Below are positions 9,901 to 24,300 of a stretch of DNA of 64,000 bases, in pieces. The stretch's first letter is position 1. Each line of letters opens with the position of its first letter. Origin of the DNA: Protonemura montana (lineage: Eukaryota; Arthropoda; Insecta; Plecoptera; Nemouridae); the NCBI GenBank assembly GCA_947568835.1, contig OX387605.1:19286418-19350417 (forward strand), read 5' to 3'. Below the pieces are notes generated by a model. The model did not search any database and had not been told where the DNA came from. It saw only the letters and a list, made by a program, of their open reading frames with translations. Position numbers and translations under genes: made by a program.

Positions 9901-11855
9901 AAAGATGGCAGGGATTCTTTAATTCTAACTGCAGGCAGACAATCAATTCTGACAGAAGAATCAAAAGAATTGGCTATTCGTTTATCTTGTCGTCTGTTGA
10001 ACAAATCTGATCATTTTTAGCTTTGAAAGACATCGCGAATCTCAATTTCTTCGTTTACAACTAAGACATGTTACCACAGTTTAATCTATGACGTTACCAA
10101 CTGCAAATGGGTGAATGGCGCAGTTGAGCTAAAACGCCATCTGAATATAAAACTCCCAATATTGTTGTATCGTACAAAATGTTGTAGACAGATAGAACTG
10201 GCATTAGGAAGAAGCAGAATTGATGGCATTAGGCTTTTATCTAAATTTATGTACAGTAAATAAATGACAAAGAATTTAAAAATAATTAAAGCAACCAGAG
10301 ACTTTTTTTTAGTATATTCGATTAGAGATACCTACACAATTATTTAAAAATAATATTTCTTTTACCAAAATAAAAATTAAATTTGTGTTTATAATATTCT
10401 ATTTGAACTGATAAATAAGTATGTACATGAATGGTATTTGAAGATAAGCGGTTATATAGGTTAATAATGTTAATGTTCACAAACAACATTCATTGGATGA
10501 TTTTTAGTCATTCTTTCTAGATAGGTAAGTCTAGGTAGGTTGGTATTTATCATTTTCAACATCAAAATAATTTGAGCTGGAGTAATTCACAGAAAACTAT
10601 TTGCACAGAATATGGAAAAGATTGAAAACCAAAATTTTGAAATTTTAACTATTAACCGTAATTAATTAGTAAATATAGACTTTTAGTTTGTGCAAAATAC
10701 AGTAAGCTAGCAAATCTACCTAATACAAAAGTTTACTTTCAGCCTAGTTTTAAAATTTAAGAATACATGACTATCATTTTGTTGCGATGTTGACAGAGAC
10801 CGTCACTGCACCAGTGGCACTCTTGTTAGACGCAATCGCAAAAGAAACCAAACGCGTCGCAAGTCCATCGAGCGGCGTCAACAAATTATGTCGCACAGTA
10901 AAACGTCAGTGTCGCTCTCATAAAAATTGTCACCATGACATAACAATGACATAAATTTTTTTTTTTCATTTCCACGTAGACTATTTTTAAATCTCATTTC
11001 CCTGCTAAGTCTATTCCACTGGACTTTCCATCACTCCGTGTTGCAGCATCGTTTCGAAATTGTCTGCGTCACTTTGTCTTCGAACAATACGATGCTGTGG
11101 TACCGTTGAGTGTCACTTTCCATCCAGTTTGCTAACGTTTCCACACGCTGCGTTACCCTCACACGTTTTCCTGCTGCTATGCACGACATCAAGCAGATGA
11201 TTTTAGTTTCTTTGGTTTAAGCCTGAGTAAAAAACTTGCTCGTTTCGTTTCGCCTACACAAACCTACCGGCTACCGAAAGAAACGGTTAATTACAGCGTC
11301 ATAAAAATTATGAAGATCACTAAATTTTTTCTTGAACTTGTTGCTAAAGCAATCCATCTAAATATTCCTCTTTACTTGAATCCATATAAATCGACGACAA
11401 CGTTGAAACTAAATGTTGCTATGCCATAAATTGAAAAGTGGTATAACTAACTAGTATGAATCACTGTTCAAATCTAACATGGACTTACTTTCAGTCTTTA
11501 TAGGCATGGATATTTGTATCATTACTTCTCATTTAGCTAAGCTAGTGTCTTTACAATAAAAAGTATTCATATTTCTCCGTATCCAGCACTCGTGCGTCAA
11601 ATAGCGTTTCGAAAGTCTTTCGCACGATTGCAGATGCCTGCTAAAACTGCTACAACGACTCAAAAGTTCCAAAAAATCCGCAACCCTTCAGGTTCAAAAA
11701 ACCGAAACCCCTAACCAAACAAGACGGAAAAAGTTCCCTCGAACGAGCATCATAAACGACGATTCACCCACCGATCGTCCGCTCTCGGTTGTCGCTTGGA
11801 CGTCCACGAGCGGATCCAGCAGGCTCTTCCGCAAACGGTTTTCACCGCAATCGCG
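6911..11855. other. Gene-free stretch, partly the probable 3' UTR of Sema-1a
   Basis: No protein-coding gene is recognisable. On the minus strand the first AATAAA downstream of the Sema-1a stop is at 9475-9470, so about 9450-12062 may be 3' UTR. This rests on one hexamer. Open frames at 9726-10004 (minus) and 9835-10020 (plus) overlap each other and match nothing I know. A 9-bp inverted repeat lies at 7476-7505, and a patch of short imperfect direct repeats (GGATGTCC, ACCTTGGAT) at about 8268-8325. Confidence 0.5.
9470..9475 (-). terminator. Possible polyadenylation signal of Sema-1a
   Basis: This is the first AATAAA on the minus strand after the Sema-1a stop codon, about 2.6 kb downstream. 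Closer variant hexamers such as ATTAAA (near 10084) also exist, so the real site is uncertain. Confidence 0.2.
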
Positions 11856-12062
11856 CTAAGTCCGGTAGATGTAGCTGCACGGGGGCGGCGGCGAGTGCAT
11901 CGAGACGAGGGGTGGCGAGGGGGAGGAGGAGGGGGGCGACGGCGACGACGACGACCGGCTCGACGGAGGCGTCGTGGCCAGCGGGTGAGAACCGGCGGCC
12001 GCGGGTTGCCTCCTGCGAGGCCGCGACAGGCTTCGATGGCCCCTCCCTTCCTCCCCTGGCTC
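11856..12062 (-). other. In-frame open extension after the Sema-1a stop codon
   Basis: After the TGA at 12065-12063 the same frame stays open for 68 codons to a TAG at 11858-11856. The encoded stretch starts EPGEEGRGHRSLSR, becomes Ser/Pro-rich and ends in HSPPPPCSYIYRT. It could be a readthrough tail or simply GC-rich 3' UTR. The DNA here is so GC-rich that stop codons are rare in all frames, so openness alone is weak evidence. Confidence 0.35.
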
Positions 12063-12399
12063 TCAGAGGTACACCTTCTTGACGCTGCGCGTCGTGCCGA
12101 ACCCGTCTCCCGCCAGTCCGCCAGGCATCGCACCGCGACCTCCACGGAAATTGTCGCCTTGGTGCGAGCGCAGTGTGCCAAAGTTGTCGCGGCCGCGCTG
12201 GTGGGCGTACGGGTCACGCGGGGGCGGCGTGTAATTGTCGGAGAACTGGAAGAGCGTCTCGGCGGCAGGGTTTACATTGTGCGCTTTGCGCAGCGTGCTC
12301 TTCGGGGAGTTGAGCTTGTTCGGTGGCTGCGGTACCAGGACGGGCTCCGCGTACGTCACCTCTTCTTGGTGGAGCAGCTTAGGCTCGGGCGCCATACGA
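12063..12399 (-). CDS. Sema1a: Sema-1a terminal coding exon: cytoplasmic tail
   Basis: The 337 coding bases encode [53 protein letters not shown] and the terminal [10 protein letters not shown], followed by TGA. The proline-rich and RDPYAHQRG blocks match insect Sema-1a, whose tail mediates reverse signalling. A Gly-rich insert ([15 protein letters not shown]) precedes the C-terminus. The exon is much more GC-rich than its surroundings, and that continues past the stop. Confidence 0.97.
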
Positions 12400-15300
12400 C
12401 TGTAACGGCAATAAATACATGTCAGCAAATCATGGAAGCTACTTTTACTCAGCCTTCGAGTTTAACATGTAATAATAAATGCCTTTTATAAAGATCGAAA
12501 TTATAATAAAAATCGAAAAGAATTAATATTTTGTTTTGGAATTGGGTTGGAATTTCATTTCTTTACCAATGGAATAGGAATTGTTATTCTTAAATTAATT
12601 GAATCGAAAGAGGAATCTTTATTAAATTCATCTTTGATCAGTTGATCAACTTTGATCGAATTGAAACAGCTGACATGTAGAACCAGCACTTGCATAGTTA
12701 TGATAGGAAATATTTCTTAGTCTTGCCTAACACCATTTTTGTATAATAAATTTCTGCATTTGTGCAGTTATAAATTGGTAATTTTTAATTATTAAATACA
12801 CAATTTCTTTCGTCAATGGAAAAAAAATAGCAGAAGAGAATTGGGGAGAATTTAGTTTTGCGTAGGTTTAATTGATACAAAGAAGCAGTCGGTTGAAGGA
12901 TGAGATAGAAAGAGGAATTTATCTCTCACAAGCAACACACATCGGATGTGATGAGTGATGAGAAGTGTAGCCTACCTATTAACAGTCTGCCGTTGTTCGA
13001 AGTACTCATACTCCGTATCGGGATAGGGCAGGTTGTCCTCCTCGTCCTTGTGGCACTTTCTGCCGCAATAGTAGCCCATGACAAAGCCGACGATGAGTCC
13101 AGTGACGACGCAAGCCACCACTGTCATCACCAGCGTTTCCATCGAGTACTGCGACGGTGCAGCGTCCGCAGCATGCACCACAGGGCCTGAAAATGTCGGA
13201 ACGATGTTGGAGCTGGGATGTTATTTGAGGCTATGCCGGGTGGTTTGCAGCGTGTGGTGGTTGTTCCTGCAATCCATTCTCAGAAATGTTAAGAGGTGGT
13301 TGATTTTTCCCCACTTGTCATGACACTATTTCTTAAGTTTGTTGCCAATCTAGCAACAGACCTTGGAAAAAAGTCTTAAACTCTCAAGTTTTTATATTCC
13401 TAATCCTTTAAAATGCTTACACCAATTTAACTAAATTTCCATGAGATTCTAGTGCAAATAGAATATATAACAAGCAAATCAAGGTACAATAAATTAATAA
13501 AGATGAAATGTTTCTTTCCGTTCAATTACAAACTAACCGAGTAAGTCCACGCCAAACGTGGCTTTTAGGATCAACTTCAAAGCACTGAAATTTATAAACC
13601 ATACGCCACAACAAACAGTGCGATGCTATATGCATTTCTATAATACACCACTAAGCAAAAGCCTGTTATAGAGGCTAGGCAAGGTTTTAGATCAAAATCT
13701 TCAAACATATAAATATTAGTCTTATTTCTAGGTAATTTTCTCTTCTGAAAAATATATGTGGAACTTGAGAGATAAAGTGCCAAAGCAGAGTGTTAATCTC
13801 TCAAAAGATAAGTCATGAATGGTCAATGATCTCATCATGTTCAAAGTATAGAACCAGTAAGACGCTAACCGTTGCTCTCTTCTCCGTCTCCTTGCATGAT
13901 GTTGATGATTTGTCCATCGGGGATTTCTTTGCTTCCTCGATTCGGGTCGTGGCTCGAGTACTTGGGATATGACGAAAGGCCGCCGGTCCCGGGGCTCTTG
14001 CTGTCTCCTTGATGTTTAGCTGCAACGTACAGCCAATCAGTTCCACAAGAAACACAATGTACGTTCGGGTAGCAACAGCGGTGAAAAGGCAAATGTGAAT
14101 GTGATAATTTTATTTTATTGCTTGCAGATATAAGAATATTTATTTATTATTGATATCTTATACTTAGGCAATCACTTTTGTTTGGCATAATTGCTGGTTG
14201 TATGGTGTCTAGTTACATATTTTATATTAAATCTAAATCACATCTTGCACTATGTGCAAGTTGGAACTTCTATTCTATCTAATTACGTTAAAACGTCATA
14301 GTGAGATTGTGTTTCTGATAGTTTGGGATTAACAGCACGTTCAGGTATAGGAACAAAGTAATCTAGGACCAGTCAATAGCATTTTTAATGTGGTCATAAA
14401 AACAAAAGCACTCAATTTTATGATTCAGAATCTGAAAGAAGTTTTAAAGTTTTACTATGCAAATAAAGTATCTAGTTCAGAATGAAACTTGCTCTGAGAC
14501 AACATTTAACATTCTCTAGAAAAATGTTGCTGACATTTAAGACCGAGACTGATATAGAATGCAATTCTAAGATTTTGAGTGTTCACGAGGAACTTACTTG
14601 CAGGCGGACACGAAGCGTGCACACCAGTCGCGATGCTCTGGTAAAAATACTTCTCGTCGTTCCACCGCTGTGCTCCAAGTGAGATGCACTTCTGTTTCTG
14701 CTTGTCCCAGGCACAGTACGGGTCTTGTAAGGCAACGCACTCGCTGGAAGGCAAACACACATTTTCAACACCAAAAACTATTGTTTTTTCCAAACAAAAT
14801 AGATTATTTGAATGGGGTTACAGCATGATTTAGAGCATGGGCATAATACAACAGAAACCAAAAATGAACAATCAAAGATGAGACATACCTTCTAGCACTT
14901 TCTTACATTACAGCTAGTTGGTTTAGTTTGAGTTTGGTTAAGCAGAGAACTTTAGCTCAACTTTTTGAACTTTTTGAACTTTTTTAAGAATGTTATAGTA
15001 TTGACTCAGTTTGCCTTATTCAAATTTTGTTCCCTTGAAATTCCAGTCTATGACTTATCCTAATCCTGCACAACTTTTGAAAATGTACACAACAAGAACA
15101 TGGTTCAATCCACGCCCACCGCAAGACTTCACATACCTGCACGATAGAATCTTGTCGCTGTAGCACCGATTGAGTCGCAGCGCTTGGACCTCGTTGTCGG
15201 CAACAACCACCAGCCGGCCTTCGGGCAGCGCAGCATCTCTAACCACTTTGAGCGTGCGTACGGGCACGTGCGTGCTGAACACTTGGATCTCCTCAATGAC

Positions 15301-18300
15301 GACGGGGCTGACTCTCTGCGTCGTGTCCGCAGAGTCTGCATTTACCGCCTTGATTACTTTGCCGTTATCTGTGCCGATGTATAGCACGTCGTATGCTTTG
15401 CCTCCTGGTGTCTTGATCTGCGGGTCCACGGCTATCTGGGTGAACCGGTAGCTGGAAACATGAAGAATTATGTAAGTTGCTTTCTTTTGCATTGGTATTG
15501 GAGTTAATTTAAGTTACAAATCTTAAAAGTGATGATTTAGGAATCCAAGCAGTGCATAATCAAGCAGTGCAAGCAGTGCATTCTTGTGCATAGGCACAAG
15601 AATGCATGCATTTCAAAAACTCTGTATATGTGCAACATCAAATTTTAGTTTATTCGAACAATATTCAGCCCAAGTGGTGCACATACAGGTTTCTGTTCAA
15701 AGCTAACCAACGAACATTATTGATAATCAGTAATCAGTAATCACTAACAAACGCAATACTCTCACGAACAAAGAAAACAGCACAAAAACACATAATTCCT
15801 TCCAATGTGCCAGTTTCCCACACGGGCTACGCCCAAAACTCGTAACCAACTTACTGGAAGCTCGTTCTTATGACAATCGGCTGCCCGAAGAACGATGGAA
15901 CCGATTCGTCCATCAGGGAGTGTGTCTTGATAAAGTTGAGCGTGAGATCAGGTAGAGTGCGTGAGTCGTTGACGCACTGGCCCGGTCGCGGGTCAGGCAC
16001 CTTCATGCTCTGCACGGGCAGCCAGTTTGAGTTGAGCTGCGTCTGCTCCTTGAAGTTGCCTTCGAAAGTGTCGGCGATGTCTTGCAACGAGAATGCGCAA
16101 ACGGCTGACCCGCTGATGCTGTTGGGGGGCGTCGTGAAAACGCCGTAGATCAGCTGGGCGCTCGAGGATCCGTACGTGCCCTCGATCAGCTCTGTTGTCG
16201 ACTCTGTGCGGGCGGAAAGACAGAGTTATATTTTTTTTATTTTGGTGTGGAGCAGCATATGTCAGGCTTAGCGGTACAGGTTTTGGAAAGCTATTTTCCA
16301 AGCAGAGTTTATCAGTTTTCAAGGACACTGGGACATTTAGAGAGATGCTCGGGGAAAGTTGAACGTTTTAAAAGCACTAGTAGCAATGCTCAATTTGCAA
16401 AAATATTTTTGTAATAACAGAGCAATAATTATTAAGTTCGATTGATTATGAAAAAGATTACACTAATATTCCACACCATTCTACGGTGTCCAGAACAGCT
16501 GAGAAAGGGGATGGATATGCCTGTAAATATGGAGATATTTCTGATAGCCAGTGGATACCTGCTATCCAGCTAGCAAAACATGGTGGCCTGGAAGCCAATG
16601 CCGGTGGCAAAAGAGCTGCCATTAGATTTGTTTTTAATATCAGAACGCTCTTAAGTTCCTTGGAAGACTCCAAGATAAAAATGGGATTAAGTGAAAGTTG
16701 GTTCCCATCACAGCAGCTGCTAGCGATTTGAATACTTGAGATTTGAGATTGGCGTGGGTGAACAGTGAAGCATTCAGCAAACCAACATGTAGCTGTGTTA
16801 ATTAAATCTATCAGACGTTTGGTAAGGCATATCCTGTCAGGAACTGGTCGCGGAAAAACAAAGAACGCCAAATTGAATAGAGCCAAAAGCGAGCGATGAC
16901 GTTGCAGACTTGCATCCGCCAGTCGTCGTTTCAAACCGTGAGAGCGAGTGAATGGAAAAGCGACCAAAATACCTATGCTGGAAAACCCTCGCAGAAAATG
17001 CTTGAACTCTGAGCGGTGGAAAACAAACTTTCTTTAATTGCCTTTTTAAGAGTTCGATATAGATTTGGTGAAACATAAAACGGGAGAAGCCAATTAACTC
17101 GTCTGGGTGATTGAAAATTTAATTTCCGTACCGGCGTGGACTTCAATTTCGATGCAGAGCACGCTTGTTAAGTAATACAATAAGATAAGATCTCTGCTCT
17201 CATTTTCTAGAACCCTCCTTTTTGCTTACACAAATTGTTAGGACTACAAAATTCACTAGCTGGGTAATATGATAATTGCATCTGGAAAAATAAAAAGTTA
17301 GTAGCATCTGAGAATAAGTGAGTTTGTTTGCATATTTCTGTCTGTTTCAACTTTGCTGTCTCAATGCTAGCTCCGACTTTCGGCTGGAAACTCACTTAAA
17401 ATAATTATAAGTCTGTTAAGTTACCGACACTAATCCAATTAGCGATGGATTTCCATATTCTTCAGTCTATCCTGAACATTTCTAGCAGTTCAAGCACTCT
17501 CTAAAATGCAGAAACCAATCACGAGATTCCACTATTAATTCGACAAATTAATTGAAAAATTATCGACCATCGTTTTCCACTCATTAGGGTGTGCGAGGTG
17601 TCCGCATTTTAGGGCGTGGTAGTCACTCCAAGAGTATTCCCAAAAGGGGTGGAAAATCATAACAATAACTTACGTATTTCATTGAAGTAGAAGGGAAAGT
17701 CACCCTGCACCGAACAATTGAGGCGAGACTTGAGGAAAGAAGTCCACCTGTTTCGGAAACGATGGGGGCCTCCTCGGTCGTACTTGCACACCCTTGCCAC
17801 GCGGGAGTACACAGACTGGAAGGGAAAAAACACAAACACAACCTCTTCAGTTGACAGTAATCACTCGAAGCCTGAACTCAAATCCCCCGGTAGAATTGGC
17901 AGCTTTCATTTGTAGTATAGATGTAAGATCACGCATTTTAAAATATCTTTCAAAGCCATACAATATTTGGATACATGTCGATTTTTTTGAAGTGTGCACT
18001 TGCCGGCTTTCTAGTTTGTTGATGAAAAGGATGCCTTGAATTTTCATGTACTTTGTGTTGAATGTGCGCGTTGCAGAGATGCCCACAGCCGTGCGATATG
18101 AATTCTTAACGACTCTTTCCATGCGATTTTAACGATGAATACATACTAATGTGTTGTATCTGCTAGAATGCGATCAAAATAAATTTGTCTGGGTCATGGG
18201 CGGAGAAATACGTTATCATTAGAAGAAAGAACGACGAGCGTGTACTAGCCCAAAAAATTGGAGGATCCGTTCCACAATGGAAGGAATGGGGCTCAAGAGA

Positions 18301-21300
18301 ATCTAGAAAGATAAAGAAGAAGTACAGATAGTCAATTAGAAGATAAGGGGAGAATGCCGAAGCGAGGAAAGTCGCGAGGATCTCAAGCGTGATGCTGAGA
18401 AACAGTTTAAAGGAAAAGAAAATGGGCTAAAGAAAAAAGAAACAATTATTTGGGATGGGATGAAAAAAAGAGAAAAAAAAACGTGAATTACTATAAACTG
18501 AACAGAGATATGAAAGGTGGTTTTAGAGTCTGAAGAGGTGAAGTCCCTACGATATATCTCAGATGTAAAAAAACACGGCTTGAGATCGGGTGGAAAAACG
18601 GGAGAAAATGATAATAGTGAAAAGCCAGCTGCTGAATAATCATGCCGTCTACGAGAATTCGGAAAATTATGATATCCCACGAGCCACGACGCTTCTAGGT
18701 CTACCACGCCTTGGATATCAGAACATCTCCAAGTGAAATCTCAATCTCACATATTATAATAATGCTCCAGTATTCTGCCATAATGGCGCTCAACCCCAGC
18801 AAAGACGAGGGGATATTCTACATGGCCTTGCACTACAAAGAAAAGGGTTAGGTAGGTACGGCACGTATACATGTGATGGCGAGGCCATTGCGGGAAAGCA
18901 TTATCTGAAATTGACTGCGCCTGTGTGGTACTTTGTAAAACACATGGTCTCGCAATCAGAATTCGTAATTGCACATGCGCCTCATTGGTATGAGGCACAC
19001 CTTTCCTAACTGCATCTCATATTTACGACCTTTTTGAAATTACAAGAGGAAAATTTAAGTAGATGCACACATCGTAAGTGGCTGCTTTTTACTACTAGCG
19101 CTACGTACGGGGTGTTCAATGCATACTTCAAAGAAAAAGCTGACTAAATTACAAAAAAAAAAAACCACGTGATAAACAACAACTTCTCGTTCGTAATTCA
19201 GTAGCTGCATGTACACGAGCTGTTCTGTACAGCTTGCTTGCCAGTAATTCCCTTCGGTTTGCCAGACTTCTTTTGTCGCGTCGGGCTTAATCAGCAAGGC
19301 AGGCGCACGTGAAATACTTTCGCCCTCCTCTTCCTCCTACCCCTTTGCACGGCACGGGATTTAATTACGACGGAAGAGACCGGCGAATGTACGAAACAGG
19401 AACGGCGGCACAGACATAATGCCACACCAAGTGGCAGGCTAAGTTATACTACCCTATTTATTACGCTCTTACATCATACATATACAGTGCAGCGCTGCGA
19501 CTTAATATTTCTGTTGAGTTAAAAAATTCATTTATTTCTTCTGAAATAAATCTTGAGAGCTGAGTGTAATTAGGTAAGGTGGGCTGTACTGTGCGAACAA
19601 ATGGAATGAATTCCTCTGGACATCACGAAGAGAAAGAAGACGCCACAAAAAGGGTTCAATTAAGATGGGGGTTTTAGAGTAATTAAACCATTCTGTTATC
19701 TTTCTGGGCAAACGAATCATCTTCGCAAGGTACGCGAGTGTTCATTAAATTTCGAAAATAATTGGATCGTCGAGCTAGAATGGATGGAATATTTATTGTT
19801 ATGTTGGTTATGTCACGTTTGCCAACTGCCATCGACCTAAATGTGCTGTAGCCAGCATTCGCATGCACTCAATTTCATTTCATTCTATTGGCACGACCTT
19901 TTTTTATCGGGTTCGCCAGTGGTCCTATGTATTTGTTTCACATATATACGACTGCACAAGGGTATGCTGTTGCAACGAGCCGGGGGAATTGCAGCTATAC
20001 GGGTAATGGAATAATAAGACCCATCAGACCCAATACTCGAGGCATGCACTCTGATAATTCAATTGAAACGGATCAGCAATTCACATTTTACACGTTTTAA
20101 TAACGCCACTCTAATCAATTAGCTGTCAGTGAATCACGCCAGCATCCGGCTATATCATTGGTAGTCTGTTGTCGAAACAATTGTCAAAAGAACAAGGCAA
20201 GTTTCTACGTATGCCACTGAAAGGAAAGTTAGAGCGAGAAAGTTTTTCCTTCGTCTTACCTTGCCGCAGTTGATGAATTCGACGGCAGTCTCTCGGAAGA
20301 AAAAGTAGACAAAGTCACCTTGAGTCATGGAGCCCACAAAGTTGGGAGCTGAAAGAGAGCAAAACCTTGATTATTTTTCTGCTATGGCCCCAATTTCGCT
20401 CATTATTATCGCCAGAGCGCGCGGTAGTCAAACGGGTTGAAAACATGAAAGAGTCGCCCCCCTTCCCCGCCTAGATCTTTCAATGATTTTAATTTCACTA
20501 AACGCTCTCAATAGAATTGTGAAATGCCGGTAGAGTGTGCGATCTTTGAGATACGGCTCAAGTGCCGAGACGACGCTTGACGCACGCATTACGGCGTAGT
20601 ACTGTGCGTGTACGCACTTGCGTACACGGAGAGGCTCCTCGACCGGAAGGACAATCTAATTACCACTAATGATGATGGAGTAAGGGTTGCTTCTAAGGTG
20701 GCTAAGGAGCCTTGGATTTGCTCTCCGAAAAGGAGCGGTCACTAATGAACTTTTTTTTTTGTCAAATGCTACTAACATTAGGCTTTAAATGAAAAAAAGT
20801 AAGTTTCCCTAACGGTTTTTAAAATATCTCGCTCCAAAAAGGTTTTCATTACGTAGGGGATGTGGTTGGGTACTGTCAGTAGATTTCAAAGTAGCGTTAC
20901 TGTTAAATGTACTGTAAAAGAAAATAACTCACCATTTAAACTCATAGAGTCGTATTGCTCTGTCTGCAGTGGCTCCCGATAGATTATCGGGTCCATCCCT
21001 GAAAAGTCCGCCACTGTTCCCGTGTAGAGTTCGCCATCTGTGCGCAAAGATAAATCATAACATTTTATAAAAAAAAAAGTAAATCGTTATCACAAAACCG
21101 AAAGGGTCACCGAAAACAAACCGTCCAGCCACAAATTGAATAAATCAAATGCACGAGGGTTAAATAATAATACGGAAAAGAAAATGGCGTCCTCGCTGAT
21201 AGTCTCATGTGAGTCTAAGGAGCTTGTGTTTTAACGGCTAAAAGGTGCCTTTCACAAACAGCAAGTTAAACAAGGGAATTTCCATATCGTAATAGCTCTG

Positions 21301-24300
21301 CAATAACAACACAGCTCATTGTTATCTGGGGTCGAGATCAGCTTAATTTAATAAGAAAGAAGTGGAAAGTGTTGTTTGCTCGTACGCGTTGCGTATGGCA
21401 TGCCAACACAACACAACACAACGCACCGTGAGGGCAGGGCACGCGTAATCCTAACAGAGAAGCCGTCGCAGTTTCGTCGCATGGCTTTTAGGAAATTGGA
21501 TTGCTCCGCCTTTTCTAGCAAACTTCACAGTCCCGCCCCCCCCCCCTTTCCCCCAGAAGATTACAGATCACAAAGCGGTTACGTTTTAGACCGATTAATA
21601 TTACGATGAGAATTAACAACTAAAAAAAGGTAACAAAAAAATGCACTTGGAAATGTGCATTGCAAAAACGCAGGATGATGCTTTGTGTTTACTGCATGGT
21701 ATATTATGGAGAAGATTAAAAATGGAGGCGATGCCCTTAAGTAATGAGTCAAAGAGCATACCGAATTATATTTGTATCATCTGCACAATGTATCAAATTG
21801 GAAACCGAGTGTGGTAAAAAAAAGTGAAAAAAATTAAAAAGAAAATCTTTGCCGGGAAATACTGTATTATTCCACATTCATATGCGTTTGCATAATTGTA
21901 TACTAGCAGATCAGGACACACCCTTCCCATCCCCGCAATAGTCAGTAGAAATAATAACATATAGTCTATATGAACCTTCAAGATATGGATGGGCTCAAGA
22001 TCGACCGTTAGCGAGCGGGGCGTCGAGGGTGTTTTCTTAACAGACTGAGATCGAAGTCGCGATCCTGGACGTGACGAACTAACGAAATCAATTAGATCCT
22101 TGCCAAGTTCGGACGGGCACGATTCTGAGCTAACCCTCGATCTCTTCAGATATCTGCTATATACACAAGAGAGGTACTCAAATAAATACGGATCCAGATA
22201 ATGGATTATCTTTTTATAAACTACCTTCTGGAAAAATGGTGCCAGTCAGTTTTTGGGGGGGGACAATGACCTGGGAAAGTTCAATCGTTGACTCATTTTC
22301 AAGAGAAGAAAATCGCTGAACCCTATATTTTGAATAAAGAAAAGGCGTGTTTAAGAAAGAATTTTCAAAGGGAGGATTTTTTATGACCCCTAAAAGTTAT
22401 ATGTACCTTGAGGTTGTTTAGTAAAGCATGGTTAGAGTCTCAAAATGGACAATTTGTAGTGCGTCTATCAAGCGTACGACAGAGATGGATATTTACAAGT
22501 TAATGTTGCTGTGAGAGGGAGAGAAATACTAGGTAGTACCCAAATAAATATTTCCAATATCTGTTTTACGAAACCATACATAAACAAAATCGACATTTTC
22601 TAAAAGCAAATCAGAGTAGAAAAGATAAGCCCTGCAGCATGGAGAACGCCACAGTTTATGAAATGCAAATTTTTGTTCTTTAATCCTTAAATAAAAAAAA
22701 CATTAACAAAACTGTGTGGCGTGTGCATTGCTTATCCTAATACAAAATCGAGCACGTCAAATGTTGTGGAAAAATTGCATTACCATTTGTTTTAAAAACT
22801 TGGGAGTGGGAGTGGGAGGACTATGGAGTGGTTGATGATCCATCCATTGTGGCCAGCATTGTCAGCGTATACCAAGTTAGTATCAAAACAACATTGCTGA
22901 TCAGAATGAATCGAGTTACAGGCTAGTTACAGATTATGCTACACTAGATTCCCACCGATAACTTAATCATGGCGTATTAAAGTGGACATTAGTTTAATAA
23001 ACTCGATTAATTCGGTAAGGATATGAAGCTGTGCGTGGACGGATATTTGATCCTTGCCGCTCGGCCGAGTAAGGGATGCAGAGTTTTCTCTATGAGTTTT
23101 CCCGGCAAAAGGAAATTCTTGTTAGTTGCCTTACCGACATAGACGGCAGTGCTGTTGTGTTGCGGGTCGTACGGGCAGAGAGCCTGGCCTGGCTTCTCCT
23201 TTTCCATCGTGTAAGCACCCGTCTGAAAGCGAAGACAAATAATTTTAACGATTATTGTTACATATTCAAAAAATCTCCCCTTCAAGTTTTCGCTAGATGA
23301 AGCTTGTATATACCGCAACGTAACAAAGTAAGTAGAAAAAATAAACAAATTCACTATTCGGTTATGAAAGGAAATTGATTTTTTAATCACAATATTTATA
23401 CGGCATCAATATTGGTGCAGTGTGGTTGTCTATAGTCGGGAAAACTGTCGGGAAAATGTAAAGCCGAAGAAGGGAGACGGCTTTTCGACAGGTCAACACG
23501 GCGTAATGTATTGATATAATCAACGCGTCTCAATATGCAGCACAACAGGCGATTAACAAAGGATGGTGATATCCCTATGTGTCAACAATTTAGTTATTTA
23601 TATAAGGGAATAGCTCAAGGCGTTTTAAGGGTCATAAGACATGACGAAATAATAAAAGTGTATTTAAATGTCACGTGAACACTTTTAGAAAGAACCTATT
23701 GTAGTTTTCATCTTCGCTTCGATGGGAATTTGAAACGCCACGTCATCAGCATACGCAAAAGCGAGTGAGATTTGATACCGGATCATTAAAACAGTAACTA
23801 AGTCAATTATTCAGAAATAATAAGCAAATCATGCATTTGGAGTTCAGCAATTATACAAAAGATATATGATCACAAGAAAGCACATACGGGAAGGTTGTAA
23901 AATGACACTAGCACACAATCATGCTCATAGGGGTCCATTTTGTGCAGCGTCGTTCAAATCTTTGAATCTAGTGTTACCTCTCATGGCAACATTTTCAAAA
24001 ATATATCAACTCAAAATTTGGGAAATGATGATCGAAGGTACTCCATGATTATTCTTGACTAATTTTGTGGACCGAGCGCAGAGGAATTGATGGCCCAACA
24101 GGAAAATCAACAAAGGTAGATAGTTCAGTATATTTTGAAGCAGAGTAGAGCAGGCTTGGAGGGAGAAATCATTAGGTAGCTACACATATAAAGTGCATTT
24201 CACCCACTCTATTTCGGGCTAATGATAAACACTCCATTAGCCATACAAGAACAGTAATTTGAGTCAATTAAATTGGTACTCATTGCAGCAATACACACTA

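Noticed and set aside
9726..10020. Overlapping open frames on both strands
   Set aside because: Neither has a recognisable domain or splice context, both lie in the likely Sema-1a 3' UTR or beyond, and they are mutually exclusive.
11750..12217. 155-codon minus-strand open frame in another reading frame
   Set aside because: It overlaps the true Sema-1a tail in the wrong frame and is Arg/Pro-rich because of base composition.
11796..12491. 231-codon plus-strand open frame
   Set aside because: It lies antisense to the last Sema-1a exon and its GC-rich 3' flank; GC-rich DNA is stop-poor, and the translation is Arg/Gly-biased without any domain.
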